A stretch of DNA of 64,000 nucleotides, from assembly GCF_002797685.1 (NCBI RefSeq), contig NZ_PGFH01000001.1:1302001-1366000 (forward strand). Direction: 5' to 3'. This stretch comes from Salinibacterium amurskyense (GTDB taxonomy: Bacteria; Actinomycetota; Actinomycetes; Actinomycetales; Microbacteriaceae). Under the pieces are notes generated by a model. The model worked only from the letters and a program-made list of their open reading frames with translations, was not told the origin of the DNA and did not search any database. Of this stretch, positions 7,484-17,293 are shown piece after piece; within the stretch, counting starts at the first letter, position 1; the number at the start of each line of letters is the position of its first letter. The translations under genes and the position numbers were made by a program.

Positions 7484-7972
7484 ATGCGCATCCATATCGC
7501 CACCGATCACGCCGGCCTCGAGTTCAGTGCCACCCTGCAGCAGCACCTCACCGATGCAGGCCACGAAGTGATCGATCACGGACCTGTTCAGTACGACGCT
7601 CTCGACGATTACCCCGGGTTCTGCATCGCCGCAGCCCGTGGTGTTGCCGCCGACCAGGCTGCCGGTGTCGACGCCCTCGGTGTCGTCTTCGGTGGTTCGG
7701 GTAACGGCGAGCAGATCGCCGCCAACAAGGTCGTGGGCATCCGCGCCGCGCTCGTGTGGAACGACTCGACCGCCGCTCTGGCGCGCCAGCACAACGACGC
7801 CAACGTCATCTCTATTGGCGCCCGCCAGCACACCGTCGACGAAGCCACGCGCTTCATCGACCTCTTCATCGCCGAGCCCTTCTCGGGCGACGAGCGTCAC
7901 GCCCGCCGCATCGCTCAGCTTGCCGAGTACGAAACGACAGGCGCCATCGCCGCGCACCCCTTCGACAACTAA
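7484..7972 (+). CDS. rpiB: Ribose-5-phosphate isomerase B
   Basis: 162 residues. It interconverts ribose-5-phosphate and ribulose-5-phosphate in the pentose phosphate pathway. Phosphate and substrate loops are visible as ATDHAG (D8, H9) and GGSGNGEQIAANK (from 70). E76 matches the glutamate that replaces the catalytic cysteine in the mycobacterial subgroup. The C-terminal extension past residue 150 is also an actinobacterial feature. The stop TAA overlaps the ATG of the DNA glycosylase gene by one base, so the two are translated in a coupled way. Confidence 0.95.
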   Translation: MRIHIATDHAGLEFSATLQQHLTDAGHEVIDHGPVQYDALDDYPGFCIAAARGVAADQAAGVDALGVVFGGSGNGEQIAANKVVGIRAALVWNDSTAALARQHNDANVISIGARQHTVDEATRFIDLFIAEPFSGDERHARRIAQLAEYETTGAIAAHPFDN

Positions 7973-8955
7973 TGCCTGAGGGGCATTCCGTACATCGCAT
8001 CGCGCGCCAGTTCGCGCTGCACTTCGTCGGCAAAACCGTCGCAGTGTCGTCTCCGCAAGGCCGCTTTGCTGCGGGAGCCGAACGCATCGATGGACTTCGG
8101 ATGCTCAGCGCCAAAGCTGTGGGCAAGCAGATGTTTCTCGAATTCGAGCACGACCGTTGGCTGCGCGTGCACCTCGGGCTCTACGGAGCGTGGGATTTCG
8201 CGGGCAACTTCACCGCCGACGCGACCACGGCATCCGCCGCCGGTCGTATGGGGCAGACCAACCAGCACGGCACCGTCGTGGGGGAGCACGAAGACTCGCT
8301 CGCGAGCATCGGTGCCCCGCGCCGCACACGGTTGCGGATGTCGGAGCAGGAGAAAGCGAGCGATGCGCCGTCTGAGTTCCCGCCCGAGCCCATCGGCGCG
8401 GTGCGCGTTCGTCTCCTCACCGATACGACGTGTGCCGACCTGCGCGGGCCCACCGCGTGCGAAGTGCTCACCCCTGACGAGGTGCAGGTCGCGCTCAACA
8501 AGCTCGGGCCCGACCCGCTAGTCGACGACAACGGCGCGGCTGAAGAGCGCTTCGTTGCTACCGTTCGCAAGAAGCAGACCGCTATCGGCATCCTGCTCAT
8601 GGATCAGTCGGTCGTCAGCGGCATCGGCAACGTGTACCGCGCCGAGATTTTGTTCCGCGCTCGCCTCGACCCGCACACTCCGGGCAAGCTCATCCCCGAA
8701 GAGTTGCTGCGCGAACTCTGGCGTGACTGGGCACACCTGCTCGAAATCGGTGTGCGTACCGGCCAGATGATGACAATGGATGGACTCACCGGCGACGACT
8801 ACACGGCCGCGCTCGCGAGCCGGGATGACCGTCACTGGGTCTATCACCGCGAAGGGCTGCCGTGCCGCGTCTGTGGCGCGAACATCGCAATGGAACTCGC
8901 TTCGGCCCGCAAGCTGTACTGGTGCCCGAGCTGCCAAGCACCACTGGGCAGCTAA
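7972..8955 (+). CDS. nei: Fpg/Nei-family DNA glycosylase (endonuclease VIII-like, Nei2 type)
   Basis: 327 residues from ATG 7972, which overlaps the rpiB stop (TAATG); upstream in-frame codons lie within rpiB. The mature N-terminus MPEGHSV places the catalytic Pro2-Glu3 as in Nei proteins rather than the MPELPEV of Fpg. A helix-two-turn-helix region lies near DQSVVSGIGNVYRAE, and a C-terminal zinc finger CRVCG...WCPSC (Cx2C, 16 residues, Cx2C) closes the chain. It should excise oxidised bases and nick the abasic site. An internal stretch near residues 80-145 is Pro/Ser/Glu-rich and longer than in the E. coli protein. Pairing with rpiB is a co-translation, not a pathway link. Confidence 0.92.
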   Translation: MPEGHSVHRIARQFALHFVGKTVAVSSPQGRFAAGAERIDGLRMLSAKAVGKQMFLEFEHDRWLRVHLGLYGAWDFAGNFTADATTASAAGRMGQTNQHGTVVGEHEDSLASIGAPRRTRLRMSEQEKASDAPSEFPPEPIGAVRVRLLTDTTCADLRGPTACEVLTPDEVQVALNKLGPDPLVDDNGAAEERFVATVRKKQTAIGILLMDQSVVSGIGNVYRAEILFRARLDPHTPGKLIPEELLRELWRDWAHLLEIGVRTGQMMTMDGLTGDDYTAALASRDDRHWVYHREGLPCRVCGANIAMELASARKLYWCPSCQAPLGS

Positions 8956-9026
8956 CGTGCGTCACCGCGCTAACTGCGCGTACGCTAGCCCAGAACTAGC
9001 CGCAGAAATGACAAGGGCATTACCGA

Positions 9027-10502
9027 GTGAAACTGACTAACGCGCGCATCGTCGGCGACGATGCCTCCGCCCTGGTCGATGTCACCCTCACCGAGGGCCG
9101 CATCTCCGCTATCGAGCCCCACCGGCATGCTGCGGATGCCGCGGGCGACACTGCTGCTGAGCGCGACTTTGCCGACCACGAGAGTGTCGATCTCGACGGC
9201 CGCTGGATCATGCCCGGCCTCTGGGATCAGCACGTGCACTCGAGCATGTGGGCGCAGCAATCGCAGCGCATCGACCTCAGCCACACGACCTCGGCCACTG
9301 AAGTCGCCGTCACTCTCGCTACTTCGGTATTGCCGCAGTCCGAGGGCATCATTGTCGGCCAGGGTTTCCGCGATGCCCTGTGGCCCGACCAGCCCACCCG
9401 CGCCCTGCTCGACTCGGCCGTCTCTGACATTGCCGTCGTTCTTGTCAGTGGCGACCTGCACTCCTGCTGGCTCAATAGCCTCGCCCTCGAACGCTTCGGC
9501 TTCTACGATCACCCCACCGGCTTCCTGCGCGAAGAGGAAGCCTTCGCGGTCGGAAGTGCGCTCAGCCGGGTGGAACCCGAGGTTCTCGACGAGTGGATCC
9601 ACAACGGCGCGCGCGAAGCGGCATCCCGCGGTGTGGTCGGCATCGTCGACCTCGAGATGACGTGGGAGTTTGAGAACTGGCAGCGCCGCATGCTGCACGG
9701 CTTCGACCTGTTCCGCGTGCGCGTTGGCGTGTACCCGCGCTTCTTGGAGCGCGCCATTTCCGAAGGTCTCGCCACCGGGCAGCGCCTCGCGCCGTTGCTC
9801 GAAGTCGGTCCGTTCAAGATCATCACCGACGGTTCGCTCAACACCCGCACCGCGTACTGCGTCGAGTCGTACCCGGGCGAAGCCGAGAACAGGGGAGTGC
9901 TCAACATCCCCACCGATGAACTCGTCGAATGGATTCGCACCGCCAGCGACGCCGGCCTCTCACCCGCCGTTCACGCCATCGGTGACGACGCCAACACTCT
10001 TGCCCTCGATGCTTTCGAAGCTGTCGGATGCCGTGGCCGCATCGAGCACGCCCAGTTGCTGTCCGCAACGGACCTGCCTCGCTTCGCGGCTCTCGGTATT
10101 GGTGCGAGCGTGCAGCCCGAACACGCCATGGATGACCGTGACGTAGCGGACGCACTGTGGCCCGGGCGAAACGACCGCACCATCGCCCTCCGGGCTCTGC
10201 TCGATGCGGGTGCTGAGTTGCTGATGGGCTCGGATGCTCCGGTGGCACCGCTTGACCCGTGGGCAGCGATCGCGTCGGCCGTGAGTCGTAGCCGCGATGG
10301 GCGCGAGCCGTGGCATCCAGAACAGTGCATCACGGTTGCCGAAGCGCTGCAGGCCTCAGTGCAATCAAGCATCGCGGTCGGAGAAGTCGCTGACATTGTC
10401 GTGACACGCAAAAACCCGCTCGACTGCAGCGGTGATGAGCTGCGATCGATGCGGGTTGACGCGACGATTCTGGATGGCCGCTTCACTCACAACGAGCTGT
10501 AG
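9027..10502 (+). CDS. Metal-dependent amidohydrolase, YtcJ-like (amidohydrolase 3)
   Basis: 491 residues from a GTG. An N-terminal beta-sandwich (MKLTNARIVGDD) precedes the TIM barrel; the first metal motif is DQHVHSSMW near residue 70, then HSCWLNS, a His in PAVHAIGDDAN, and the late aspartate in MGSDAPVAPLDPW. The C-terminal sandwich returns with GEVADIVVTRKNP. Family members hydrolyse C-N bonds in cyclic or N-substituted compounds; the substrate cannot be read from sequence. It stands alone, with nei 71 nt upstream and dps convergent downstream. Confidence 0.88.
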   Translation: MKLTNARIVGDDASALVDVTLTEGRISAIEPHRHAADAAGDTAAERDFADHESVDLDGRWIMPGLWDQHVHSSMWAQQSQRIDLSHTTSATEVAVTLATSVLPQSEGIIVGQGFRDALWPDQPTRALLDSAVSDIAVVLVSGDLHSCWLNSLALERFGFYDHPTGFLREEEAFAVGSALSRVEPEVLDEWIHNGAREAASRGVVGIVDLEMTWEFENWQRRMLHGFDLFRVRVGVYPRFLERAISEGLATGQRLAPLLEVGPFKIITDGSLNTRTAYCVESYPGEAENRGVLNIPTDELVEWIRTASDAGLSPAVHAIGDDANTLALDAFEAVGCRGRIEHAQLLSATDLPRFAALGIGASVQPEHAMDDRDVADALWPGRNDRTIALRALLDAGAELLMGSDAPVAPLDPWAAIASAVSRSRDGREPWHPEQCITVAEALQASVQSSIAVGEVADIVVTRKNPLDCSGDELRSMRVDATILDGRFTHNEL

Positions 10503-10555
10503 CTGCGACGAGTCGCAATCACAGCCAGTCGCCAGCGAAGCGACCGCCCGAAAAG

Positions 10556-11044
10556 TTACTTCGTGGCGAGGTGAGCGAAGAGGAACCAGCGGTCCTTCTC
10601 CAGCCCACGAGCGATCTCAATCGCAACGTCTTCGCTGACCTTGTCGAGCTCACCGAGCTCGTCAACGGCGGTGCGAACGGTCACGAGCGTGGCGTCGATC
10701 GCGGCGATAACCTGCGCGATGACCTCGTCGGACTGCTGGAAGCCAGCGGTCATGCTCGGAGTCGTTGCCTTAGCGCCAACGGTCTGCGTGCGAGCGTCGA
10801 TCGGGAGTCCGAGAGCAACAACGCGCTCTGCGGCCGTGTCAGCCCATTCGCGGGCGTGGTCGACGATGACGTCGAGAAGTTCGTGTACTGCCTGGAAGTT
10901 GACACCGCGAACATGCCAGTGAGCCTGCTTGCCGTCGATCGACAGGGCCGTGAGGTCGGTGACGACCGGGCCGAGGAACTGGGCAACACCCGAGGTGACA
11001 TCAGGGTCTGCTGAGGTCTGCGGAACTGCTTGAATTTCGGTCAT
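10556..11044 (-). CDS. dps: Dps family DNA-binding ferritin-like protein
   Basis: 162 residues from the ATG at 11044. An ATG 15 nt upstream is in frame, but its own codons contain the AAGGAG that serves the second ATG, so I take the second. Ferroxidase residues are visible: H42 and H44 in QAHWHVRG, H54 and D58 in AVHELLDVIVDHAREW. Dps assembles as a 12-mer shell that oxidises Fe(II) with peroxide and shields DNA in stress or stationary phase. It is monocistronic, with a sigma70-like promoter at 11075-11102. Confidence 0.95.
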   Translation of the reverse strand: MTEIQAVPQTSADPDVTSGVAQFLGPVVTDLTALSIDGKQAHWHVRGVNFQAVHELLDVIVDHAREWADTAAERVVALGLPIDARTQTVGAKATTPSMTAGFQQSDEVIAQVIAAIDATLVTVRTAVDELGELDKVSEDVAIEIARGLEKDRWFLFAHLATK

Positions 11045-11074
11045 TGTGTGCTCCTTCATTGTTCTTCAGATACA

Positions 11075-11102
11075 ACGCTACGCAGCCACAAAAATTTCAC
11101 AA
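11075..11102 (-). promoter_or_regulatory. Putative dps promoter
   Basis: On the minus strand TTGTGA (11102-11097) and TAGCGT (11080-11075) are separated by 16 bp, about 30 nt before the start codon. Confidence 0.4.
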
Positions 11103-11307
11103 GCAAGCTGAGGCAACGCTAACCCGCCCGTACGCGCTCTCATCAGTGCTCCGGAGATGTGCGCCATTGCCGCCCGGAGCACGAGCACGGGGGATATCCC
11201 CACTGACAGTTGGTGTGCATCCACGCTGGGGCGCGGTCGCCGTTTTCGAGAATCTGTATTCAACGAACATCCGCCCCACTAATGCGCGAGACTGAAGCGA
11301 GAGAACA

Positions 11308-12678
11308 ATGACTACAGACACTGTGACGAAACCCCGAAACCCGTATTGGCAGCTCTGGCGAACCACGCCAAAAGAAGTGCTCTATCTGATGCTGAGCTTC
11401 CCGCTCGCGATGACCGGATTTGGCGTGGCCATCTCCCTCGTCGCCAGCGGTGTCGGCACGCTCGCCGTATTTTTGATCGGGTTCTTCGTCATGATCTTGG
11501 CTTTGTACGTCGGCCGTGGTTTCGGGCTCGCGGAGATCAATCTCTTGGAGTGGGCCGGTCGCGAAAAGATTGCGCGCCCGGATTGGCAAGACGATCGAGC
11601 CGCTACCGGATTCGGCGGCTGGCTGGCAGCAACTCTGGGAAACGCCCACTACTGGCTGTACCTCCTCCACACAGTCATCTTGAACTTCGTTCTCACCCTC
11701 GTGACCTGGATAATCTCGGTGGTCTGGCTCAGCGTCGGTCTCACCGGAATCTTCGCGTGGTTGCTCGATGGCGAAGTGCAGACGGGCGACCCCAACTGGT
11801 CTCTCGGTGAGTGGTTCTTCGGCCTGTTTGGGGTCAACACCGCAAGTTGGAATCTCGAAGTTGCCGACAACATCGTTGTCTTCGTCGTGGGCCTCATCTT
11901 CATCGCAACACTTCCCTTCGTCACTCGCGGTCTCGTTCTGACCCACTGGTGGCTGGCCCGCGCTCTGCTCTCCGCGTTCAAGTCGGATGGGCTGCGTCGC
12001 GAGGTGCAGTCCCTCGAAGAGTCGCGCGGTGCCGCTCTCTCGGCAGAAGGCCACTCGCTTCGTCGCCTTGAGCGCGACATCCATGATGGACCGCAGCAGC
12101 GTCTCGTTCGCCTGCAGATGGATCTCGCGGCAGCGGAACGTCAGCTCGACGCCGACCCCGAGCAGGCGCGCCAGCTGCTCTCCGAAGCGCGAGCGCAATC
12201 AGCCGAGGCCTTGGAGGAATTGCGTGCGCTCTCTCGTGGCTTCGCGCCGCCGCTCTTGCTCGATCGCGGCCTCGTCGCAGCCCTCGAGTCGGTAGTGACG
12301 CGTGCTGCTGTGCCGACCACCCTCACTGCTGAGCTTCCCACGCCGTTGGCGCTGCCCGGTGAAGTTGAACGGGCGTCGTACTTCGTCGTTGCCGAACTGC
12401 TCACGAATGTTGCGAAGCATTCGAAGGCCAGTCACGCCGGAGTGCACCTCGGCACAGAACTCAGCGACGATCGCCCGTGGCTGCTTGTACAGGTGACGGA
12501 TGACGGCCAGGGTGGTGCTGCAGTGCTTGCCGACCACGGTCTTGCCGGCATCGAAGAGCGTGTGCGCGGTGTGGGCGGACGTCTTGAGATCACGAGTCCT
12601 GCGGGCGGGCCGACTGCGGTCACGGCGCGACTGCCGCTGCCCAAGTCGAGTGCAGATCGGGCGCCCGTTGACCTCTAG
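11308..12678 (+). CDS. Two-component sensor histidine kinase (HisKA_3, NarL-type partner)
   Basis: 456 residues. The N-terminal half is membrane-embedded, with helices near 27-48, 50-70, 117-150 and 185-210 and a sensor-domain arrangement seen in actinobacterial kinases. The dimerisation box is LERDIHDGPQQRLV with H259 as the phosphorylated residue. The HATPase domain shows the N box (VAELLTNVAKHSKASHAG) and the G boxes VTDDGQGG and HGLAGIEERVRGVGG. Ten nucleotides separate it from its response regulator. The stimulus is unknown; the compact membrane sensor points to envelope or membrane stress. Confidence 0.93.
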   Translation: MTTDTVTKPRNPYWQLWRTTPKEVLYLMLSFPLAMTGFGVAISLVASGVGTLAVFLIGFFVMILALYVGRGFGLAEINLLEWAGREKIARPDWQDDRAATGFGGWLAATLGNAHYWLYLLHTVILNFVLTLVTWIISVVWLSVGLTGIFAWLLDGEVQTGDPNWSLGEWFFGLFGVNTASWNLEVADNIVVFVVGLIFIATLPFVTRGLVLTHWWLARALLSAFKSDGLRREVQSLEESRGAALSAEGHSLRRLERDIHDGPQQRLVRLQMDLAAAERQLDADPEQARQLLSEARAQSAEALEELRALSRGFAPPLLLDRGLVAALESVVTRAAVPTTLTAELPTPLALPGEVERASYFVVAELLTNVAKHSKASHAGVHLGTELSDDRPWLLVQVTDDGQGGAAVLADHGLAGIEERVRGVGGRLEITSPAGGPTAVTARLPLPKSSADRAPVDL

Positions 12679-12688
12679 TCTTAAGCGC

Positions 12689-13336
12689 ATGAGCCCTTTG
12701 CGAGTTGCTGTTGCTGATGATTCGGTACTGCTGCGCGAAGGGCTCGTGCGTGTTCTCATCGAAGCGGGTTTCGACGTCGTCGGCTCGTTCGGCGACGCGG
12801 ATGAACTGCTCGCGAACCTCGATGACTGCGCGCCCGAGCTTGTCGTGCTCGATGTGCGCATGCCGCCGACGTTTCGGGATGAGGGAGTGCGGGCCGCGAT
12901 TCGCTTGCGTGAACTCCGGCCCCAGATCGGCATCCTCTTGCTCTCGCAGTATGTCGAGGTTGTCTATGCGCAGGAGCTCTTGTCGTCGGGCCGTGGTGGC
13001 GTCGGCTATTTGCTGAAGGATCGCGTTGCATCGCTTTCTGAACTGCAGGATGCCGTGGAGCGAATCTCGGCGGGCAGCACGGTGCTTGACCCCGAGGTTG
13101 TCGCGCAGCTTGTCGGGCGCCGTCAAGATCCGCTCATGTCGCTCACGCCGCGCGAGCACGAGGTCATGACGCTCGTCGCCGAGGGGCGCACCAATGCCGC
13201 TATCGCCAAGCAACTCGTGATCGGAATCGGCGCGGTCGAGAAGAACGTGACCTCAATCTTTCAGAAACTGAATCTCGAAGATTCGGGCAGCGACCACCGC
13301 CGGGTGCTTGCTGTGCTCACCTGGTTGCAGCGCTAG
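12689..13336 (+). CDS. NarL/LuxR-type response regulator
   Basis: 215 residues from ATG 12689; upstream in-frame codons lie inside the kinase gene. The receiver domain has the acidic pair D10/D11, phospho-acceptor D55 in VVLDVRMPP and K110 in GYLLKDRV. The C-terminal LuxR helix-turn-helix runs LTPREHEVMTLVAEG then TNAAIAKQL and VEKNVTSIFQKL. It is the partner of the kinase immediately upstream. The target genes are not identifiable in the window. A TAGTCT element lies 7 nt before the ATG, so a second, leaderless transcript is possible. Confidence 0.95.
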   Translation: MSPLRVAVADDSVLLREGLVRVLIEAGFDVVGSFGDADELLANLDDCAPELVVLDVRMPPTFRDEGVRAAIRLRELRPQIGILLLSQYVEVVYAQELLSSGRGGVGYLLKDRVASLSELQDAVERISAGSTVLDPEVVAQLVGRRQDPLMSLTPREHEVMTLVAEGRTNAAIAKQLVIGIGAVEKNVTSIFQKLNLEDSGSDHRRVLAVLTWLQR

Positions 13337-13351
13337 CGTCGCTTTTTCTCG

Positions 13352-16300
13352 CTAGCGAAGGGCACTGAACTTTGTGTTGAGAGTCTTGAGATCCCGGATG
13401 CGCCGCTCGAGCGTGATGCCGAGGAACAACACGATCGCGCCGCCGACCACGGCCCACAGCCACCAATCGGTGAGTTGATACAGCGCGACGATTGCGGGAG
13501 CAAACGTGTGCGCCGCATGTATGAGGGCGACGACGGCGCCGATCACGAGGGGTGCTTGAAGTCTGAGCCAGGTGCCGGCGACGATAGCGACGACGGAAGC
13601 AACGCCGAGAGCAAGGATTCTCCACACCGTGTTGAGACTGTCGGTGGCGATGAATGTCGCGATCAGGCTGGGCAACAGAATGATTACTAACCCGGCGGTG
13701 AGCGCGGAGAAGCTGCGAAGTTCGGGGGCGCGTGCCATTCGAATCACGCCGTGGATCAGCACGGCAGCGCCGAGCGGAATGGTGACCCACTCAACGGGAG
13801 TGATGAGTCCTCCGAGCGCAGCGATGGCCCCGACGAGGCTCGCGAGCACGAACGCGAGGTAGCTAATGCGGTGCGTGAGCGGTCGTGCCGAAGGGCGAGC
13901 CGTCACGAGCAACAGCGAGCTGCCGATCACTACGAGCCCAACGATGCGGATGCTGTCTAGAGCGCTCTCGACGCTGCCAGAGTCGAGCAGAACGAGGGTT
14001 TCTATCGCAAACAGCAGCACTAGCGCGGTGCCGAGCAGAATCTCGCTCGTCGGTGCCCAACGCGAATGTGCCGGATCGGTAGTGAAGCTGGTGGAGGCGA
14101 GACCGAAGCTGCCCAGGGCGATCACGGCAACGGCACCGAGCAGCCACGAGTCGAGTTCTGGTAATGCGTTGGTGCTCTGGCTCGCCAACACGAGCGCGCG
14201 ACTACCGGTCGTGGCAATGAGGCCGACGCCGGCGGCGACGATCGCGACACCCCAGAAGTCGACGAGTCGCTCGTGAGGCTCAACAAAGCAGGCGGTGAGC
14301 AGCACCGCTCCGCTGAGTCCGGCAATGATGAGCGTGTGCAGTCCGCTGCCCGATGCGGCGTTGAGCCCCAGCGGCAAAACGGCAATGAGCAGTGCGGCGA
14401 GCACAATCGCGGGAGCGGAGACGAGGCGTGACTGACGTAGTTCTGCGCGTGCCGTGAACGCGCCCACGATGAGCACGACAGCGGCGAGCGGCAGCACATA
14501 GGCCTCAAGCGCTTCGACGCGCCCCTGGTCGAGCCGCAGCCAGAGCGCCCCAGTGCCGAAAGTAACCGCGGCCCACACGAGGTGTCGGCGCGGTGAGTGC
14601 GAACCGAAGATGCCATCGCGAGCAATGGATGCCAGCAGCAACGTGATCGAGACCAGCAGCACGATGAGCCAGTGGCTCGCTCGCGGCTCGACGATCGCGT
14701 TGGCGGCGGTGATGCCGGCCACGGTGAGTGCGCTGATTTCACTGACGCGGCGCATCCGTGGGTGAAGTCCGCGCACACGCAGAGCCATGCTGGCCGCGCC
14801 GACGAGAACGGATGCGGTTGCCGGTGCCAGCTGGATCGCAATGTCGGAGAGCCCCAGAGTGCGACTCGCGCTGTCGAGTGCCCACACCGTTGCTGGCGCG
14901 AGGAGCGCGGCTGCTGTGTAGCGGGCTTCGAGCCGGTTGATTCCGACGCGACCCGTCATGGTGAGAGCGAGCGCTAGGAGAGCGGCGGCGGCGATTATGA
15001 AACTCACGAGTGGCAGGTTGAGCACTAGCGGTGCTGAGTCGCTGGGTGCGCCGTTAATCGAGGCGATCCACAGCACTGCGGCGGCGAGGGAGGTGGCTCC
15101 CAGCCCGATCCACCACACCGTGAGACGATCTGCTGCGGTCGTCTGCGGCGCCGATTTCCAGAACGAGAGCGCCAGTAGCAGCACGCCTGCGGCTCCGACC
15201 ACGAGCCACGATTCGAGTTGGTTCGGTTGCCCATCAGTGAAGCCGAATTGCAGTTGTTCGCCCACTCCGGCTGCTGCCAAGAGCAGCACGATGCTAGCGC
15301 TGCCCAGCAGAGCGGCGCGATCGCCAATGCCGGTCAGCACGGAACGTGCGGCAACCAGTAGCGCAGCAGTAACCACGCTCGCGAGCACCCAGGTGTGGTG
15401 GCTTGACCAGCCTGAGCTGTATGCCAGCACGAGGGGGAGCAGTCCACCTGCCGCAATAGTGACGTGGATGCGTCGCGCCCCGTTGCGCCGTCTATCTCGC
15501 GCAATCGATACGAGAGCTGCCGTCGCGAGAATGAGCCACGCGATGACTGCGCTGAGGAGCGTGCCTGTCAGCGGAGCGGCGAGGGCAAGGGCGATGCCTG
15601 CGCTGCCCAGAACACTGTGCAGGCGGCCGCGCAACTGGCGGGTGAGCCACCAGACAATCGCCATCGCTGCCGGCACGATCAACAGTGTTAGCTGGGGCCA
15701 GCCGCCGTTTTCGATGTCGAAGGGCGCACTGCCGGGCGTGATGCGTCGCAGATCTTGTTGCCCGGTAAATTGCAGGGCGACGAAGAGTGACTGAAAGAGA
15801 GGGATGATCGCGGCAGTACCGGTGACAATCCAGACACCCACCGCAGCCCAGAAGGTTGCGAGTCGGCCCGCGGCGGCGAGCCGCCTCCCGATAGTTTCGC
15901 TGGCAAGCGCTGTGGCCGTGAGTGCGGCTACGACGAGCAACAGGCGGAATGGGGCCGCATCCGCTCCTTCGACCGCATCGTCGACTGCTTCGGCGCGCGG
16001 AATGATCGCGATCCAGAGGGCGGCGCCGAGCAGCACGCCGGCCACTGCAGCGAAGGCGTTGTGCAGGCCGGGCATGAGGGCGTTGCCGCGGCCCCAGGCG
16101 GCGATGCCGTGGAGTGCTGCCAGCGCAGCGAGTGCGAATACCCAACCGGCGGTGTCATTGTTACTGCTCGCGGTGTGGGTGAACGCCGCGAGGACAAGGC
16201 CACCGGCGAAGGCGAAGAGAGCGTAAACAACACAAATAATGCGCTCGGCATAGGCCGTATAGGAGCCGTGCGCCGCGAACACATGGATGAGCGAGGCAGC

Positions 16301-17293
16301 CGCGAGAGCGACGAGCGCGGCGAGGGCTGCCGTGTCGAAGGTGCTTTCGTCAGCGAGTCCGGCCGCAAGGAGTGCTGCGGCGAGGGGAAACAGTGCGAAG
16401 CCCACCACATTGACGAGCACGAGCGCACTTGCTCGATGCCACAGCATGAATCCGAGAGCGGCGAGCAGTAGTGCGCCGCCCCAGTACAGTCGCCCTGCCT
16501 CGTCGCCGAGGACCACGAGGTCATTGGCCCTCAGTGCATAGATGTCGAGAATCACCAGCACCACGGCAAGAGCTGAGAGCGCTTCGCCGGTAGCGGAAAG
16601 TCCGCGGCGTTTCATGGCAGATGCCGTCACGATGCTCGCGATCGTGATGCTCGCGATGATCGCCGAACGCCAGATGAGTCCGAATGTCAGGAATGCGTAG
16701 ATGAGGAAGAAGATCGCGCCGATCGAAAGCAACGAGACGCCAACCACAAGCAACAGAACTTGGATGCCGGAGTGCGGCTTGCCTGCCACCTCAGTGCTGG
16801 AGTGGGAAGGATTCGCCGGCGGCGAGACTACCGAGTCGTGAGCTGCCGGGGGAGTGGCACCCGGAATTGCTGTGTTCGCACTAGCTGCGGGGGTGGCGGC
16901 TGTGGCGGCCGTAGCGGCAGCAACGGTGCGAATGTCGGATTCCGGCGCGGCGGCTGATCGGGCCGCACGGTGAGCTGTCGCCGCCTCGAACGCGGCATAT
17001 TCGGCATCCCGAGCTTCGTCGCGAAGGCGTTTGCGTTCGGCGGCGGTCTCGAACCGGATCTTGCCGATGAGCTCGAGCCGGGAATCGAGCAGAGTCGCGA
17101 CGTCGTGTGATTCTTCGCGGAGAAGGGCGGCATCCGGGTGATTGAGATCAAGCCCACATTGTGAGCACACCGCAGAAGGCGGGAGTATGACAAAGCACGC
17201 CGGGCATCGCGAGGTGTCGGTGAGGTCTAGCGGTTCACGAGGAAAGAGAACATGGCCTACATGCTCAATGAAGGAACGCGCTGAACTGACCAT
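13352..17293 (-). CDS. Giant multi-spanning membrane protein with N-terminal zinc ribbon (SCO7613 C-terminal-domain type)
   Basis: 1313 residues. The N-terminus has a zinc-ribbon-like pair CPAC...CSQC (about 29-46), then a charged helix (KRLRDEARDAEYAAFEAA) and an Ala/Thr/Pro linker to about residue 175. From there to the end the chain is almost wholly hydrophobic, with upwards of thirty predicted membrane helices, ending in a charged tail (ERRIRDLKTLN). The layout matches the uncharacterised actinobacterial proteins named after SCO7613. Role unknown. The start codon abuts a 15-bp hairpin that contains the ribosome binding site. It is convergent with the response regulator and 51 nt after the DUF2510 gene on the same strand. 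Confidence 0.85.
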   Translation of the reverse strand: MVSSARSFIEHVGHVLFPREPLDLTDTSRCPACFVILPPSAVCSQCGLDLNHPDAALLREESHDVATLLDSRLELIGKIRFETAAERKRLRDEARDAEYAAFEAATAHRAARSAAAPESDIRTVAAATAATAATPAASANTAIPGATPPAAHDSVVSPPANPSHSSTEVAGKPHSGIQVLLLVVGVSLLSIGAIFFLIYAFLTFGLIWRSAIIASITIASIVTASAMKRRGLSATGEALSALAVVLVILDIYALRANDLVVLGDEAGRLYWGGALLLAALGFMLWHRASALVLVNVVGFALFPLAAALLAAGLADESTFDTAALAALVALAAASLIHVFAAHGSYTAYAERIICVVYALFAFAGGLVLAAFTHTASSNNDTAGWVFALAALAALHGIAAWGRGNALMPGLHNAFAAVAGVLLGAALWIAIIPRAEAVDDAVEGADAAPFRLLLVVAALTATALASETIGRRLAAAGRLATFWAAVGVWIVTGTAAIIPLFQSLFVALQFTGQQDLRRITPGSAPFDIENGGWPQLTLLIVPAAMAIVWWLTRQLRGRLHSVLGSAGIALALAAPLTGTLLSAVIAWLILATAALVSIARDRRRNGARRIHVTIAAGGLLPLVLAYSSGWSSHHTWVLASVVTAALLVAARSVLTGIGDRAALLGSASIVLLLAAAGVGEQLQFGFTDGQPNQLESWLVVGAAGVLLLALSFWKSAPQTTAADRLTVWWIGLGATSLAAAVLWIASINGAPSDSAPLVLNLPLVSFIIAAAALLALALTMTGRVGINRLEARYTAAALLAPATVWALDSASRTLGLSDIAIQLAPATASVLVGAASMALRVRGLHPRMRRVSEISALTVAGITAANAIVEPRASHWLIVLLVSITLLLASIARDGIFGSHSPRRHLVWAAVTFGTGALWLRLDQGRVEALEAYVLPLAAVVLIVGAFTARAELRQSRLVSAPAIVLAALLIAVLPLGLNAASGSGLHTLIIAGLSGAVLLTACFVEPHERLVDFWGVAIVAAGVGLIATTGSRALVLASQSTNALPELDSWLLGAVAVIALGSFGLASTSFTTDPAHSRWAPTSEILLGTALVLLFAIETLVLLDSGSVESALDSIRIVGLVVIGSSLLLVTARPSARPLTHRISYLAFVLASLVGAIAALGGLITPVEWVTIPLGAAVLIHGVIRMARAPELRSFSALTAGLVIILLPSLIATFIATDSLNTVWRILALGVASVVAIVAGTWLRLQAPLVIGAVVALIHAAHTFAPAIVALYQLTDWWLWAVVGGAIVLFLGITLERRIRDLKTLNTKFSALR

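Noticed and set aside
5101-7704. 867-residue plus-strand ORF antisense to pepN
   Set aside because: It mirrors pepN codon structure, has no recognisable domain and overlaps the rpiB start in another frame; a high-GC shadow.
11260-12198. 312-residue minus-strand ORF across the histidine kinase
   Set aside because: Antisense to clear kinase motifs.
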